Positions 6,972 through 14,773 of a DNA stretch of 41,016 nucleotides are shown piece by piece. Every line of letters begins with the position of its first letter. Position 1 is the stretch's first letter. Under the pieces are notes generated by a model. The model had not been told where the DNA came from. It worked only from the letters and a program-made list of their open reading frames with translations, and did not search any database. Both the position numbers and the translations under genes were made by a program. Source of the stretch: JBCCGI01 sp039029355 (GTDB lineage Bacteria > Planctomycetota > UBA1135 > GCA-002686595); NCBI GenBank assembly GCA_039029355.1, contig JBCCGI010000071.1:1-41016 (forward strand). Direction: 5' to 3'.

Positions 6972-9203
6972 CTACCTGCCGCCGCCCAGCAGTCGATCGA
7001 CGTCGAGCTCGACCCCGAAGGTCAGCAGGTCCGCGTCGGTGTCGTCGAGCACGTAGCGTTCATAGTCGACCCGCACCGCGCCCCAGTCGACCGCGTGCCA
7101 CGCGACATCGACGCCGTAGAACAAGTCCGTGCCGTCGCGGTCGATCGTTGCGGTCGCGCTCGAGGTCTGCACGTCGAGGTCCGCTTCCCAGTACCACACC
7201 CCGACACGCGCGGACGCGGCGAAGGAGTCGGTGCCGAAGAGCAGGAGGCGCAGCGCCGCGGTCGGGCCGCGGCCGGTGGCCGGGTGGCGGTCGCCGATGG
7301 CGTCAAGCAGGGCCGCGCCGCCGCCGGGCGGCTCGGGGCCGACCTGGGAGTCGATCTGGCCCAGGTCGGTGTAGCCGAGCTCGAAGGCCAGCGGCCATTC
7401 GAAGCGGTAGCCGCCGTAGACCTTGAAGCCGGTGTGGTTGCGGTCGAGGTCGGCGCCGACGCCGAAGGCCGAGAGGTCGCCCTCCACATCGCCCTCGGAG
7501 TTGCGCAGCCAGACCGGGCCGAAGCCGCCGCCCGCGTACCAGGCCGAGTCGCCCCACGAGGAGACGGTCACCGGCCCGGCGATGCGGTCGCCGTCGAAGG
7601 TGAAGAGGCGCAGCAGGAGGCCGTCGGTGCTGCCCTCGGACGGCCTCGCCGCCACGGGGAGCGGGTCCTGCGTCGGCTCGGAGCCGTTGGGGGCCGCGGG
7701 CGTCGGCTCCTGCTGGAGCAGCGGCGCGGAGGCCTCGATGGGGCGGTCGAGCTCGATCACGGTGCGTCCGGTGGCCTCGCGGAAGCGCGTCTCGAGCGCG
7801 TTCATGCGCTCGCTGCCGCCGAGCGATGCAGCCAGGCCCTTGGCGGAGCGCAGGGCACGCTCGGCCGGATCCCAGGCCTCCTGGTCCATGTAGCCGTGGG
7901 AGGCGTCCATGTAGGCCTCCATCGAGCCCATCGGATCGGACGAGCGCAGCAGGCCGCCCGCGAGCAGCTCGGACAGGTGCGGCAGCGGGTGGGTGTCCTG
8001 CAGCGTCGTGCCGTCGATCTCCTCCTGCAGCGCGATCGCCAGGCGCAGGAGGTGCGCGGCGTTGTTCGGCGCGGGGGTCGTCCACTGGTCGCGCTCGGCG
8101 AGGATCTGGCCGACGACGGCGTAGTAGCGCTGGCGCCCTTCGAGGTCGCCGATGAGCGAGCCCGAGCTGGCGTCGAGCAGGCCGGTCTTGAGCTCGGACA
8201 AGAGCTGCCCGCTGGGGTCGAGCTGGGTGTGCGCGTGCAGGCGCGTCGCCATGTCGAGCATCGCGTGCAGCCGTACCGGGGGGCGGCCCATCACCGGCGG
8301 GTCGGGCGCGATCTCGACCGCGCGGGTGTAGAGGTCGAGCGCGCCCGCGCCGTCGCCGGCGAAGCTGCGGCGGGTGCCGAGGGCGCGGAGCGCGCTGGCG
8401 ATCGCGTGGTGCTCGAGCGGCGAGGTCGCCCACGACGGAATCGGGGCTTGATCGGGGTCGATGACCAGCTCGCGCAGCTCGTCGACCGCGGCGCAGCTCG
8501 CGTCGAGGCGCTCGACGCTCTCGGGTCCAAAGGCGTCGAGCTCGGTCTCGAGCAGCAGCCAGCGCAGGAGCGGCTCGGCCGCCTCGTCCTCGGACGCGGC
8601 GGCGAGGGCCCGCTCCCAGGCGTCGCGCGCCAGCGCGGGCCGGCCGCGGACCTCGAAGGCCTGCGCCTCCTCGGCCAGGGCGTCGGCGTCGCCCTCGAGC
8701 GAGGCCAGGATGCGGCGCCCGGCGGTGTCGTCCTCGAGGTGGACGTCGAGCGCGCGCCACCACGACTGGATCGCGCCCGTCAGGTCCTCGCGCTCGGCGG
8801 CGAGGTCGCCCTCGACGAGCGCCAGGTTGGCCTGGGCCGCGGTCTGGGTCGGGGCGAGCGCGAGACCCTCGCGGTAGTGCCCGGCGGAGCGCTCCAGGTG
8901 CGGCACCCGTTCGGCGGCGTCCTGGCCGGCGAGCTGGTGCTCGAGCCAGCCGAGCGTGAACAGCGCGTAGGAGCGCGCCTTCGCGCCCTCGAGCTCGGCC
9001 AGCTCGGACTGCACGAGCGCGAGGGCCTGGTAGCCCTCGCCGCGCTCGACGAGGTCGCGTGCGAGCTCCGCGAGCCGATCGGCTCGCTCCAGCTCACCCG
9101 AGGCTTCGGTGTCCTGGGACGCGGGGAGGAAGGCGAGGAACGCAAGAGAGAAGAGGAGCGCGCCAAGGACGCGCACCCTTTTAGGACCGGGGAGAGCTGC
9201 CAT
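6972..9203 (-). CDS. Exported TPR-like protein with C-terminal outer-membrane beta-barrel
   Basis: The 743-residue protein starts at ATG 9203 with a signal peptide (hydrophobic stretch about residues 10-27). Residues about 35-480 are helical and Ala/Leu/Glu-rich, with TPR-like units. A Pro-rich linker follows, and from about 550 to the end alternating-hydrophobic strands (for example A-W-Y-A-G-G-G-F-G-P-V-W-L and V-Y-G-G-Y-R-F-E-W-P-L) resemble an OmpA-like small barrel. Outer-membrane anchoring with a periplasmic TPR arm is the likely topology. Its ATG overlaps the TGA of the upstream gene (TGATG), implying coupled translation, and an ECF sigma factor gene heads the set. The barrel does not end in the usual aromatic residue. 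Function unknown. Confidence 0.7.
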   Translation of the reverse strand: MAALPGPKRVRVLGALLFSLAFLAFLPASQDTEASGELERADRLAELARDLVERGEGYQALALVQSELAELEGAKARSYALFTLGWLEHQLAGQDAAERVPHLERSAGHYREGLALAPTQTAAQANLALVEGDLAAEREDLTGAIQSWWRALDVHLEDDTAGRRILASLEGDADALAEEAQAFEVRGRPALARDAWERALAAASEDEAAEPLLRWLLLETELDAFGPESVERLDASCAAVDELRELVIDPDQAPIPSWATSPLEHHAIASALRALGTRRSFAGDGAGALDLYTRAVEIAPDPPVMGRPPVRLHAMLDMATRLHAHTQLDPSGQLLSELKTGLLDASSGSLIGDLEGRQRYYAVVGQILAERDQWTTPAPNNAAHLLRLAIALQEEIDGTTLQDTHPLPHLSELLAGGLLRSSDPMGSMEAYMDASHGYMDQEAWDPAERALRSAKGLAASLGGSERMNALETRFREATGRTVIELDRPIEASAPLLQQEPTPAAPNGSEPTQDPLPVAARPSEGSTDGLLLRLFTFDGDRIAGPVTVSSWGDSAWYAGGGFGPVWLRNSEGDVEGDLSAFGVGADLDRNHTGFKVYGGYRFEWPLAFELGYTDLGQIDSQVGPEPPGGGAALLDAIGDRHPATGRGPTAALRLLLFGTDSFAASARVGVWYWEADLDVQTSSATATIDRDGTDLFYGVDVAWHAVDWGAVRVDYERYVLDDTDADLLTFGVELDVDRLLGGGR

Positions 9204-10150
9204 CAGGGTCGGAGAGCGGTAACCGGACCCGAGATCCGGTCGCGCCGCCAGGCGGCGATCGTGACGTTGGAGTAGCGCACTAGGAGCCCATCTTCGTAGC
9301 GCTCGCCGGGCGCGTCGCGCAGCCGCGGAGGGCCGTCGGCGGTGCCGGGAGCGAGCGGCTCCTCCTGGGCTAGGAGGCCACCTTCGAAACCTACCCCCAC
9401 ACGGGCGGGGTGGTCGGAGGAGTGGAGCGAAGTGAGCGCATACTCCAGCGGCCGCGTTCCCAGCCGGCTGGTGGGGCTCTCGACCTCGACCCGGAAACGG
9501 GTTCCGGGTCCGGCGCCTAGCTCGGACGCCTTCCACGGCAGCGCGGCGGTGCTGCGCTCCGCCGGCAGCACGAAAAAGGCGTTGGCCGGGGCGCGCCCGG
9601 GGCCCGGGCCGAGCGGGACGGAGGAGAGCAGCGCCCCCGCGAAGCCGGCCTCGCGGGTGTCGAAGAGCCGCTCCAGGACGCGCCGCACCTCCACGCGCAG
9701 GACCGCACCCGTGGCCGGCGCGCGGCGCCGCTCGGCGGGGCGGAAGAGCGCGGTGTAGCGCGTGCGCGTCGAGATCAGGTCGGGCGCGCGCAGCGTGAAC
9801 ACCAGCGTGGTGTCGACCAGCCGCGACGGTCCGGCCCAACCGGCGCGGCGCGCGTCGGAGGTCGGCTCGGTCAGCGTGAGCGTCAGGACGGTCTCGGCCG
9901 GCTCGACGCCGAAGCGCAGGAAGGGGAAGTGCTCGCCGAGCCGGCGCGCGGCGTCGGCGGCGAGCTCGCGCTCCAGGGCGTTGAGCGCGCCGAAGCCCTC
10001 GTTCTGGAGGCTTAGGCGCCAGTCCGGGACGTCGATGCGGAAGTCCACCGACACCGCGCGCGTGGTGCGCGGAGGATCGCTCGCGGCAGCCGTGCGGGCG
10101 GACCCGATGAGCGCGAGTGCGGCGAGGAGCAGGGCGTACAGTCGAGTCAT
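9203..10150 (-). CDS. Exported protein of unknown function
   Basis: The 315-residue product starts at ATG 10150 with a clear signal peptide (MTRLYALLLAALALIGSA, then cleavage near A-A-A). The mature part mixes beta-rich and charged segments, including V-D-F-R-I-D-V-P-D-W-R-L and a later F-R-V-E-V-E-S stretch; I recognise no domain and see no cysteine pairs or metal motifs. It lies 89 bases after the ECF sigma factor gene and overlaps the TPR/barrel gene by one base (TGATG at 9205-9201), so the two exported proteins are probably made together and may form an envelope complex. Partnership is inferred from gene order only. Confidence 0.65.
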   Translation of the reverse strand: MTRLYALLLAALALIGSARTAAASDPPRTTRAVSVDFRIDVPDWRLSLQNEGFGALNALERELAADAARRLGEHFPFLRFGVEPAETVLTLTLTEPTSDARRAGWAGPSRLVDTTLVFTLRAPDLISTRTRYTALFRPAERRRAPATGAVLRVEVRRVLERLFDTREAGFAGALLSSVPLGPGPGRAPANAFFVLPAERSTAALPWKASELGAGPGTRFRVEVESPTSRLGTRPLEYALTSLHSSDHPARVGVGFEGGLLAQEEPLAPGTADGPPRLRDAPGERYEDGLLVRYSNVTIAAWRRDRISGPVTALRP

Positions 10151-10239
10151 GGCGAGCCGATCGTTGGGGGGGCAGTCGCGGGTGCGGATCGCGGAAGGCC
10201 GTCGGAGGTTGGGAAGTGCGGGGACGCCCGCGGCGAGGC

Positions 10240-10809
10240 TCAGTCCGCCTCGCCGAGGGTCTTCTTGAGCCAGCCACGCGCCGCTTGCCACTCGCGCTCG
10301 ACGGTGCGTACCGACAGGCCGAGGATGCGCGCCACGTCCTTCACCGGCAGGCCGCCGAAGAAGCGCAGCTCGACCACCTTGACCATCTGCGGGTCGACCG
10401 AAGCCAGCTTGCGGAGCGCATCGTCGAGGCTCACGAGATCCTCGGCGCTCGTCTCGTAGCTCTCGACGAGGTCGTCCAGCGGAACGCATTTGCCGGGCGG
10501 CCGGCGCTTTTCGCGGTTGCGCGTGCGGGCGTGGTCGACCAGCACCTGGCGCATCGCGCGGGAGGCCAGCGCCAGGAAGTGGTCGCGGTCGCGGAAGTCG
10601 CCGCCCTGACCCTGAAAAAGCTTCAGGTAGGCCTCGTGCACGAGCGCCGTGGCGCCGAGGGTGTGGTCCGGCCGCTGCCGGCGCATCTCGCCGCGCGCCA
10701 TCTGGTGGAGCGCGGAGTAGAGCAGCGGGAGCAGCTCGTCGGCGGCCTGGCGGTCGCCATCGGTGACCCGCCCGAGGAGGCGGGTGATCTCTGCGGAGTC
10801 GTGGGACAC
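10240..10809 (-). CDS. ECF-type RNA polymerase sigma factor (PF07638/TIGR02999-like)
   Basis: The 189-residue protein has region 2 with H-F-L-A-L-A-S-R-A-M-R-Q-V-L-V-D-H-A-R, then a charged linker (R-N-R-E-K-R-R), and region 4 with V-E-L-R-F-F-G-G and a helix-turn-helix D-V-A-R-I-L-G-L-S-V-R-T-V-E-R-E-W. This matches the ECF group common in planctomycetes and acidobacteria. It would direct RNA polymerase to a specific promoter set. GTG 10809 begins the conserved S-x-D-S-A-E-I-T segment; an ATG at 10863 is an alternative, and neither has a good ribosome site. No anti-sigma factor is adjacent. The downstream exported and barrel genes are the obvious candidate targets or co-transcribed partners. 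Confidence 0.9.
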   Translation of the reverse strand: MSHDSAEITRLLGRVTDGDRQAADELLPLLYSALHQMARGEMRRQRPDHTLGATALVHEAYLKLFQGQGGDFRDRDHFLALASRAMRQVLVDHARTRNREKRRPPGKCVPLDDLVESYETSAEDLVSLDDALRKLASVDPQMVKVVELRFFGGLPVKDVARILGLSVRTVEREWQAARGWLKKTLGEAD

Positions 10810-10973
10810 GGGCGGCGCGGGGGGCTGGGGGCGGCACGGCTGCTGCCGCGGCGGGAGGCCCATGCTAGCCAGGCCGGAGACCGATTGCGACGTGGGGCCG
10901 GCCCGCGCCCGCCGGCGCGTCGACCGGTGTGTTAAAGCGATCTCGCCGCGCGGTCGACTTAAGGTCGTGGCCG

Positions 10974-10988
10974 GAGCCGAAACGGCTC
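10974..10988. promoter_or_regulatory. Small dyad between sigma factor and PilZ genes
   Basis: GAGCCG and CGGCTC flank AAA, 23 bases before the PilZ GTG. In the divergent 201-base gap 10810-11010 this is the clearest symmetric element apart from an AT-rich patch near 10931-10961. It could be an operator or simply a small hairpin. Confidence 0.25.
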
Positions 10989-11010
10989 TAGGCCTCCTCC
11001 CAACGCCCGC

Positions 11011-11685
11011 GTGAAGAACCCCTTTGGACCCGGTCTGCAGGTCGCGCTGCACACGTCCCGCGACGGGGCGTTCTTCGGCCGTTTCTACGCCACGCGCGTG
11101 GCCGGGCAGCGCACCTGCCTCGTGCTCGACTTCGACCCCGACCGCCGTCCCGAGGTCGAGATTGGCGACACCACGCAGGTGGTGCTGACCGGCGGCGCGG
11201 TGAGCAAGCCGCTGCGCGCGGTCGGCCGCGTGATCCACCTCGAGGACTACGGCGGGGACGTGCGCGTGATCCTGCTCCTGGGCGGCGAGGGACGCGGCGT
11301 GCCGCTGCGCCCGATCGAGACCCGCCGCAACAACCTGCGCGTCAGCGGCGCCGACGAGGCGCCGGTCGTCGTGATCGCCCGCAGGATCGGCGAGGAGCGC
11401 GGCGTGAAGGTCAAGCTGCACGACCTCTCGTGGACCGGCCTCTCGATCCTGGTGCCCCTGGCCCAGGAGGGCCACCTAGCCGACGCCTGGGCGGTCGAGG
11501 TCGAGCTCACGCTCCCCGGCGAGCCCGAGGGCAGCCGCCTGGTCGGCAACGTCTGCTACCGGCGCCCGGCGGGGCGCGAGATCCACTACGGCATCGAGTT
11601 CGATGCCGACGCCACCGAGGAGTTCGAGCGCGAGATCGAGCGGGTGGGGGCGTTTGTCCGCCGGCGCATCGACGCGTCCGCGTGA
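11011..11685 (+). CDS. PilZ-domain protein (c-di-GMP binding candidate)
   Basis: The 224-residue protein has an N-terminal beta-rich domain (about 1-95) resembling the YcgR-type N domain, followed by a PilZ domain with both ligand motifs: R106-x3-R110 in R-R-N-N-L-R and D138-x-S140-x2-G143 in D-L-S-W-T-G. These residues bind cyclic di-GMP in characterised PilZ proteins. A later Y-G-I-E-F strand is also typical. No membrane segment or signal peptide is seen, so it is cytoplasmic and probably links c-di-GMP level to motility, secretion or polysaccharide output. The start is GTG 11011, without a clear ribosome site. It is divergent from the ECF sigma factor gene. Confidence 0.88.
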   Translation: MKNPFGPGLQVALHTSRDGAFFGRFYATRVAGQRTCLVLDFDPDRRPEVEIGDTTQVVLTGGAVSKPLRAVGRVIHLEDYGGDVRVILLLGGEGRGVPLRPIETRRNNLRVSGADEAPVVVIARRIGEERGVKVKLHDLSWTGLSILVPLAQEGHLADAWAVEVELTLPGEPEGSRLVGNVCYRRPAGREIHYGIEFDADATEEFEREIERVGAFVRRRIDASA

Positions 11686-11691
11686 GGCGGA

Positions 11692-11713
11692 CGGAGGCGC
11701 TCGCACGCCTCCG
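11692..11713. terminator. Bidirectional hairpin between convergent genes
   Basis: An 8-bp perfect stem (11692-11699 with 11706-11713) with a 6-base loop lies in the 42-base gap between the PilZ stop and the FG-GAP gene stop on the other strand. It lacks T-tracts, but its position suits termination from both sides. Confidence 0.5.
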
Positions 11714-11727
11714 CCCGATCGGACGCG

Positions 11728-14307
11728 CTAGAACTGGTACGGCGTCACGCCCAAGAGGACGCCGTCCGCCGTGATCGTGAACGTGCCCTTGGCGGTGTGG
11801 CCGCCGGTCTTCTCGAGCAAGAACCAGAAGGCTCCGTCGTTCTTGGCGTTCGGGCCGAGGTCGGTCCGCACCAGGACGTCCGGCGTGCCGGCCATCTCGT
11901 CGACCGTCACCTGCAGGTCGACCGCGGGGCCGAGGCGCCGGTTGAGCTGGTCGCGCGGCGTCGCCAGGACCTTCATGATCGTCGGGTTGAGGGCCAGCAG
12001 CGGGTCCGGCTCCTCGAAGTAGAGCAGGCTGTGCGGGCCGTTCGGCGGCCCCCCGGCCTCGAGCGTCGCGGCGCCGGCGAGCAGCGCGCCGTCGACCACC
12101 ACGTCGATGTCGTGGAAGTCGGCGGTCAGCGGCGCGTCGAGCAGAGCCGAGTAGCGCCCGTCGCCCAGGTCCGCGGCGTCGGCGAGCTCCGCGGTTCCGG
12201 CGACGCGTGCCGACACCGTTCGCCCGGCGCCGAGCGGCACGCCGCGCGCGTCGCGCGGCACGACCTCGACCCGGAAGGTGTCCGAGCTCCCGGCGCGAAC
12301 GGCTTCGGGGAACAGCCGCGTGGTGGTCTCCAGCGTGATGTCCCCGCGCACGTGGACGCTGGGGCGCGTGCGCACCTGGAAGCCGTCGAAGGCGAGCTGC
12401 ACGCGGTAGATGCCGGGCGTGCCGGCCGCGAAGGCGCGGCGGAACTCGTTGCCGCCGACGTGCTGCACCGGGCCGACGGGCGCGAGGCCCGGCGCCTCGA
12501 TCGAGACGTTGGCGCCCGCGCCGAGCGGCGTGCCCGCCGCGTCGTGCGCGAAGGCCTGCACCACGACGCGTCCGCGTCGTCCGACGGCGAGGGGCGCCGC
12601 CGCCGCGGACCCGGCCGCGGTGGGGCCGGCGCCGAGGCTCGGGCCTGGGCCTCCCGTACCGCCCGCGGGCGCGCCGCCCAGGACCGGGCTGGAGAGCCGG
12701 TAGAGCAGCGGCTCCTCCACCACCAGCGCCGTGTTCGGCGGGGTGCCCGGGATGCTCAGGGTGAGCCCCGACGGGAACGCCACTTCGACGTCGACGAAGG
12801 GCTCGGTGCCCAGGCCGAAGTGGGCGCGCGGCTCGCGCATCGAAGCGGTCTCGGCGTCGCTGCCGACCCAGCGCGTGTGCGGGTAGCCCAGCGAGTCGAC
12901 CCACTTCACCCGCGTGCCCGCGCCGCCGGGGCCGGAGGTGGTCGTGATCGGCAGCACCGACAGCCAGCCCTGCCCGGCCGGATCGACGCGGTTCTCGAAG
13001 TAGCGAATGCCGCCGCCGGGGGAGCCGATCAAGAGGTCGACGTCGCCGTCGGCGTCGACGTCGGAGGCGACCAGCGCGCGGTCGTCGAACTCGTCGTACA
13101 GGCCGACGTCCTGGGTGCGCTCGGTAAACGAGAAGCCGGCGCCCGGGCCATCGCCCTGGAAGTAGAAGTTGTGCTGATTGCGGATGCCCAGCGGGCACAC
13201 ATGGCCGCAGACGAAGAACAGGTCGAGCCACGGGTCGAAGTCGAGGTCGGTCAGCACCGCACCCCAGCCGACCGTGTCGCCGAGCTTGCCGGGCTGCGCC
13301 AGCGTCGTCATCGTCTCGGCCTCGACGCCGTAGAAGAACGCGAGGTTCTGCCACGGGAAGCCCTGCGGGAAGCCCCAGTTGATCAGCAGCACCTGGTTGC
13401 CGACCTCGGTGCGGAAGTTGTCGGCGTCGCCGTCGTAGTCGATGTCGCCCCAGGCGATGCCCATCGTCTCCCAGTTGCCGTCGTGGCCCGAGCCGCCGGT
13501 CAGGTCGATGTACGCGCCGTCCGGCCGGCCGTGCAGGATCTTCTCGCCCTGCACGTCCAGGAAGCCCGCGGAGTAGCTGACCGGCCAGTCGTTGCCGATC
13601 GAGAGGTCGAACCAGCCGTCGCCGTCGACGTCGGCGATGCCGGTGAGGTGCGTCGAGCCGCCGACGTCGGCGCCGAGCTCCGCCGCCATCTCGACGAAGC
13701 CGCGGCCACCGCGGTTGCGGTATAGCTGGTTGGGCGTCGCGTCGAACTCGGACAGGTAGAGGTCGAGCCAGCCGTCCTGGTCGAGGTCGAAGAACTTGGC
13801 CGCGAGCGTGTGCCCGTTGCCGACGCGCCCGGCGAGCGAGGTCACGTCTTCGAACACCGCCGTGCCGTCGTTGCGCAGCAGGCGCCCGTCGCCGGCCAGC
13901 GGGCCCTCGCCGTGCTCGTAGGTGCCGAAGCACACATCGAGGTCGCCGTCCGCGTCCCAGTCGCCGAGCCCGACGCAGGTGTCGAGCTCGGGGCTCTGGA
14001 TGCCGGCTTCGGCGCCCACCTTGGTAAAGCCCGCGCCGCCGTTTAGGAACAGGTGGTTGGGGGCCAACCGGCCCGCCGCGAGCAGGTCGAGGTCGCCGTC
14101 GCCGTCCAGGTCGCCGGCGCCGATCCCGATCTGCACCCAGTCGTGGAGCGATGGCAGCCCTCCGACGCGGTCGAGACCGGACAGGAAGCGGTGGTCGAGG
14201 CCCACCGGGAGGGCGTTCTCGACGAAGTCCTGGGTGGGGGCGCCCCACACGGACGGGGCAATGAGCGTGAATACGAGCGGTACGAGCGCGCGATGGGGCG
14301 AGATCAT
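11728..14307 (-). CDS. Secreted FG-GAP/ASPIC-UnbV protein with C-terminal Ig-like domains
   Basis: The 859-residue protein starts at ATG 14307 with a signal peptide ending near V-W-G-A. Seven calcium-type D-x-D-x-D-G-x-x-D motifs, or variants of them, occur between about residues 60 and 440 (for example D-L-D-G-D-G-D-L-D and D-V-D-A-D-G-D-V-D), fitting a seven-bladed propeller. An ASPIC/UnbV-like module follows at about 455-515, with H-F-G-L-G and F-P-S-G. The last 300 residues look like two or three Ig-like beta-sandwiches separated by Gly/Ala-rich linkers. The family (CRTAC1-like) is extracellular and thought to be adhesive. The sixth motif (D-L-D-F-D-P-W-L-D) is degenerate. It lacks the C-terminal domain found on other secreted proteins here. 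Confidence 0.85.
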   Translation of the reverse strand: MISPHRALVPLVFTLIAPSVWGAPTQDFVENALPVGLDHRFLSGLDRVGGLPSLHDWVQIGIGAGDLDGDGDLDLLAAGRLAPNHLFLNGGAGFTKVGAEAGIQSPELDTCVGLGDWDADGDLDVCFGTYEHGEGPLAGDGRLLRNDGTAVFEDVTSLAGRVGNGHTLAAKFFDLDQDGWLDLYLSEFDATPNQLYRNRGGRGFVEMAAELGADVGGSTHLTGIADVDGDGWFDLSIGNDWPVSYSAGFLDVQGEKILHGRPDGAYIDLTGGSGHDGNWETMGIAWGDIDYDGDADNFRTEVGNQVLLINWGFPQGFPWQNLAFFYGVEAETMTTLAQPGKLGDTVGWGAVLTDLDFDPWLDLFFVCGHVCPLGIRNQHNFYFQGDGPGAGFSFTERTQDVGLYDEFDDRALVASDVDADGDVDLLIGSPGGGIRYFENRVDPAGQGWLSVLPITTTSGPGGAGTRVKWVDSLGYPHTRWVGSDAETASMREPRAHFGLGTEPFVDVEVAFPSGLTLSIPGTPPNTALVVEEPLLYRLSSPVLGGAPAGGTGGPGPSLGAGPTAAGSAAAAPLAVGRRGRVVVQAFAHDAAGTPLGAGANVSIEAPGLAPVGPVQHVGGNEFRRAFAAGTPGIYRVQLAFDGFQVRTRPSVHVRGDITLETTTRLFPEAVRAGSSDTFRVEVVPRDARGVPLGAGRTVSARVAGTAELADAADLGDGRYSALLDAPLTADFHDIDVVVDGALLAGAATLEAGGPPNGPHSLLYFEEPDPLLALNPTIMKVLATPRDQLNRRLGPAVDLQVTVDEMAGTPDVLVRTDLGPNAKNDGAFWFLLEKTGGHTAKGTFTITADGVLLGVTPYQF

Positions 14308-14397
14308 GGGGAGCTTCCGTGGGTGGAGCGACTCCCCAACAGCGTACCGGACCGGGAGGCCGGCCGGGGTATCCTCCAGGCTAAGAGCCGCCGGGGC

Positions 14398-14694
14398 TCA
14401 GTCCCGGAAACCCCTTCCCTCCGCCGTGCGGTCGCGGCGGGTGCGCCGCTTCCGCTCGCGCGGGATCGACGTGCTCCAGGTCGGGCCGTCCTCGGGTTCC
14501 CCCTTCATGCCGGCGAGATAGGAGCTCTGCGCGCGGACGCGCGTCGGCCCCTGCAGGCGCGCCCGCCGGCTGTGGAGCGTCTCCTCGCCGTCGCTCTCGG
14601 CGACGGCGCGGATCTCGGCCACGATCTCGCGCAGCACGGGGCCCCACCAGGGCCACGTCACGGCGACGACCGACAGGAGCAGCAGACGGTCCAT
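14398..14694 (-). CDS. Small single-helix membrane protein with WPWW motif
   Basis: This 98-residue protein has one N-terminal transmembrane helix (about residues 3-20, L-L-L-L-S-V-V-A-V-T-W-P-W-W) followed by P-V-L-R-E-I-V-A-E-I and a charged, Arg-rich tail (R-E-R-K-R-R-T-R-R-D). The helix end and the amphipathic stretch after it resemble those of the 19124-19618 protein (L-W-P-F-W-L-P-V-V-K-A-V-Y-R-E-L), so the two appear to be paralogs. It is the last gene of the five-gene minus-strand set and is preceded by a strong hairpin that reaches within seven bases of its start. No ribosome site is obvious. Function unknown. Confidence 0.55.
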   Translation of the reverse strand: MDRLLLLSVVAVTWPWWGPVLREIVAEIRAVAESDGEETLHSRRARLQGPTRVRAQSSYLAGMKGEPEDGPTWSTSIPRERKRRTRRDRTAEGRGFRD

Positions 14695-14701
14695 CCCCGG
14701 T

Positions 14702-14732
14702 GTTTCGGCCCCGCGTGAGCGCGGGGCGAAAC
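14702..14732 (-). terminator. Strong hairpin between flavoprotein and WPWW gene
   Basis: Bases 14702-14715 pair with 14720-14732, giving about 13 base pairs with one bulged G and a four-base loop. On the minus strand it lies after the flavoprotein stop and ends seven bases before ATG 14694. It could terminate or attenuate transcription, or hide the translation start of the small membrane protein. No T-tract follows it on the minus strand. Confidence 0.5.
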
Positions 14733-14773
14733 CAAAACCCGATTCCCGGGCGCCCGGGCCCGGCGCGTCGCCG

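Noticed and set aside
6960..9275. Long plus-strand open frame antisense to the TPR/barrel gene
   Set aside because: It is Arg/Gly/Ala-rich without domains or a signal, and mirrors the G/C third-position bias of the real gene. Many similar antisense frames occur here for the same reason, for example at 11797-13725, 14837-16168 and 32891-35716.
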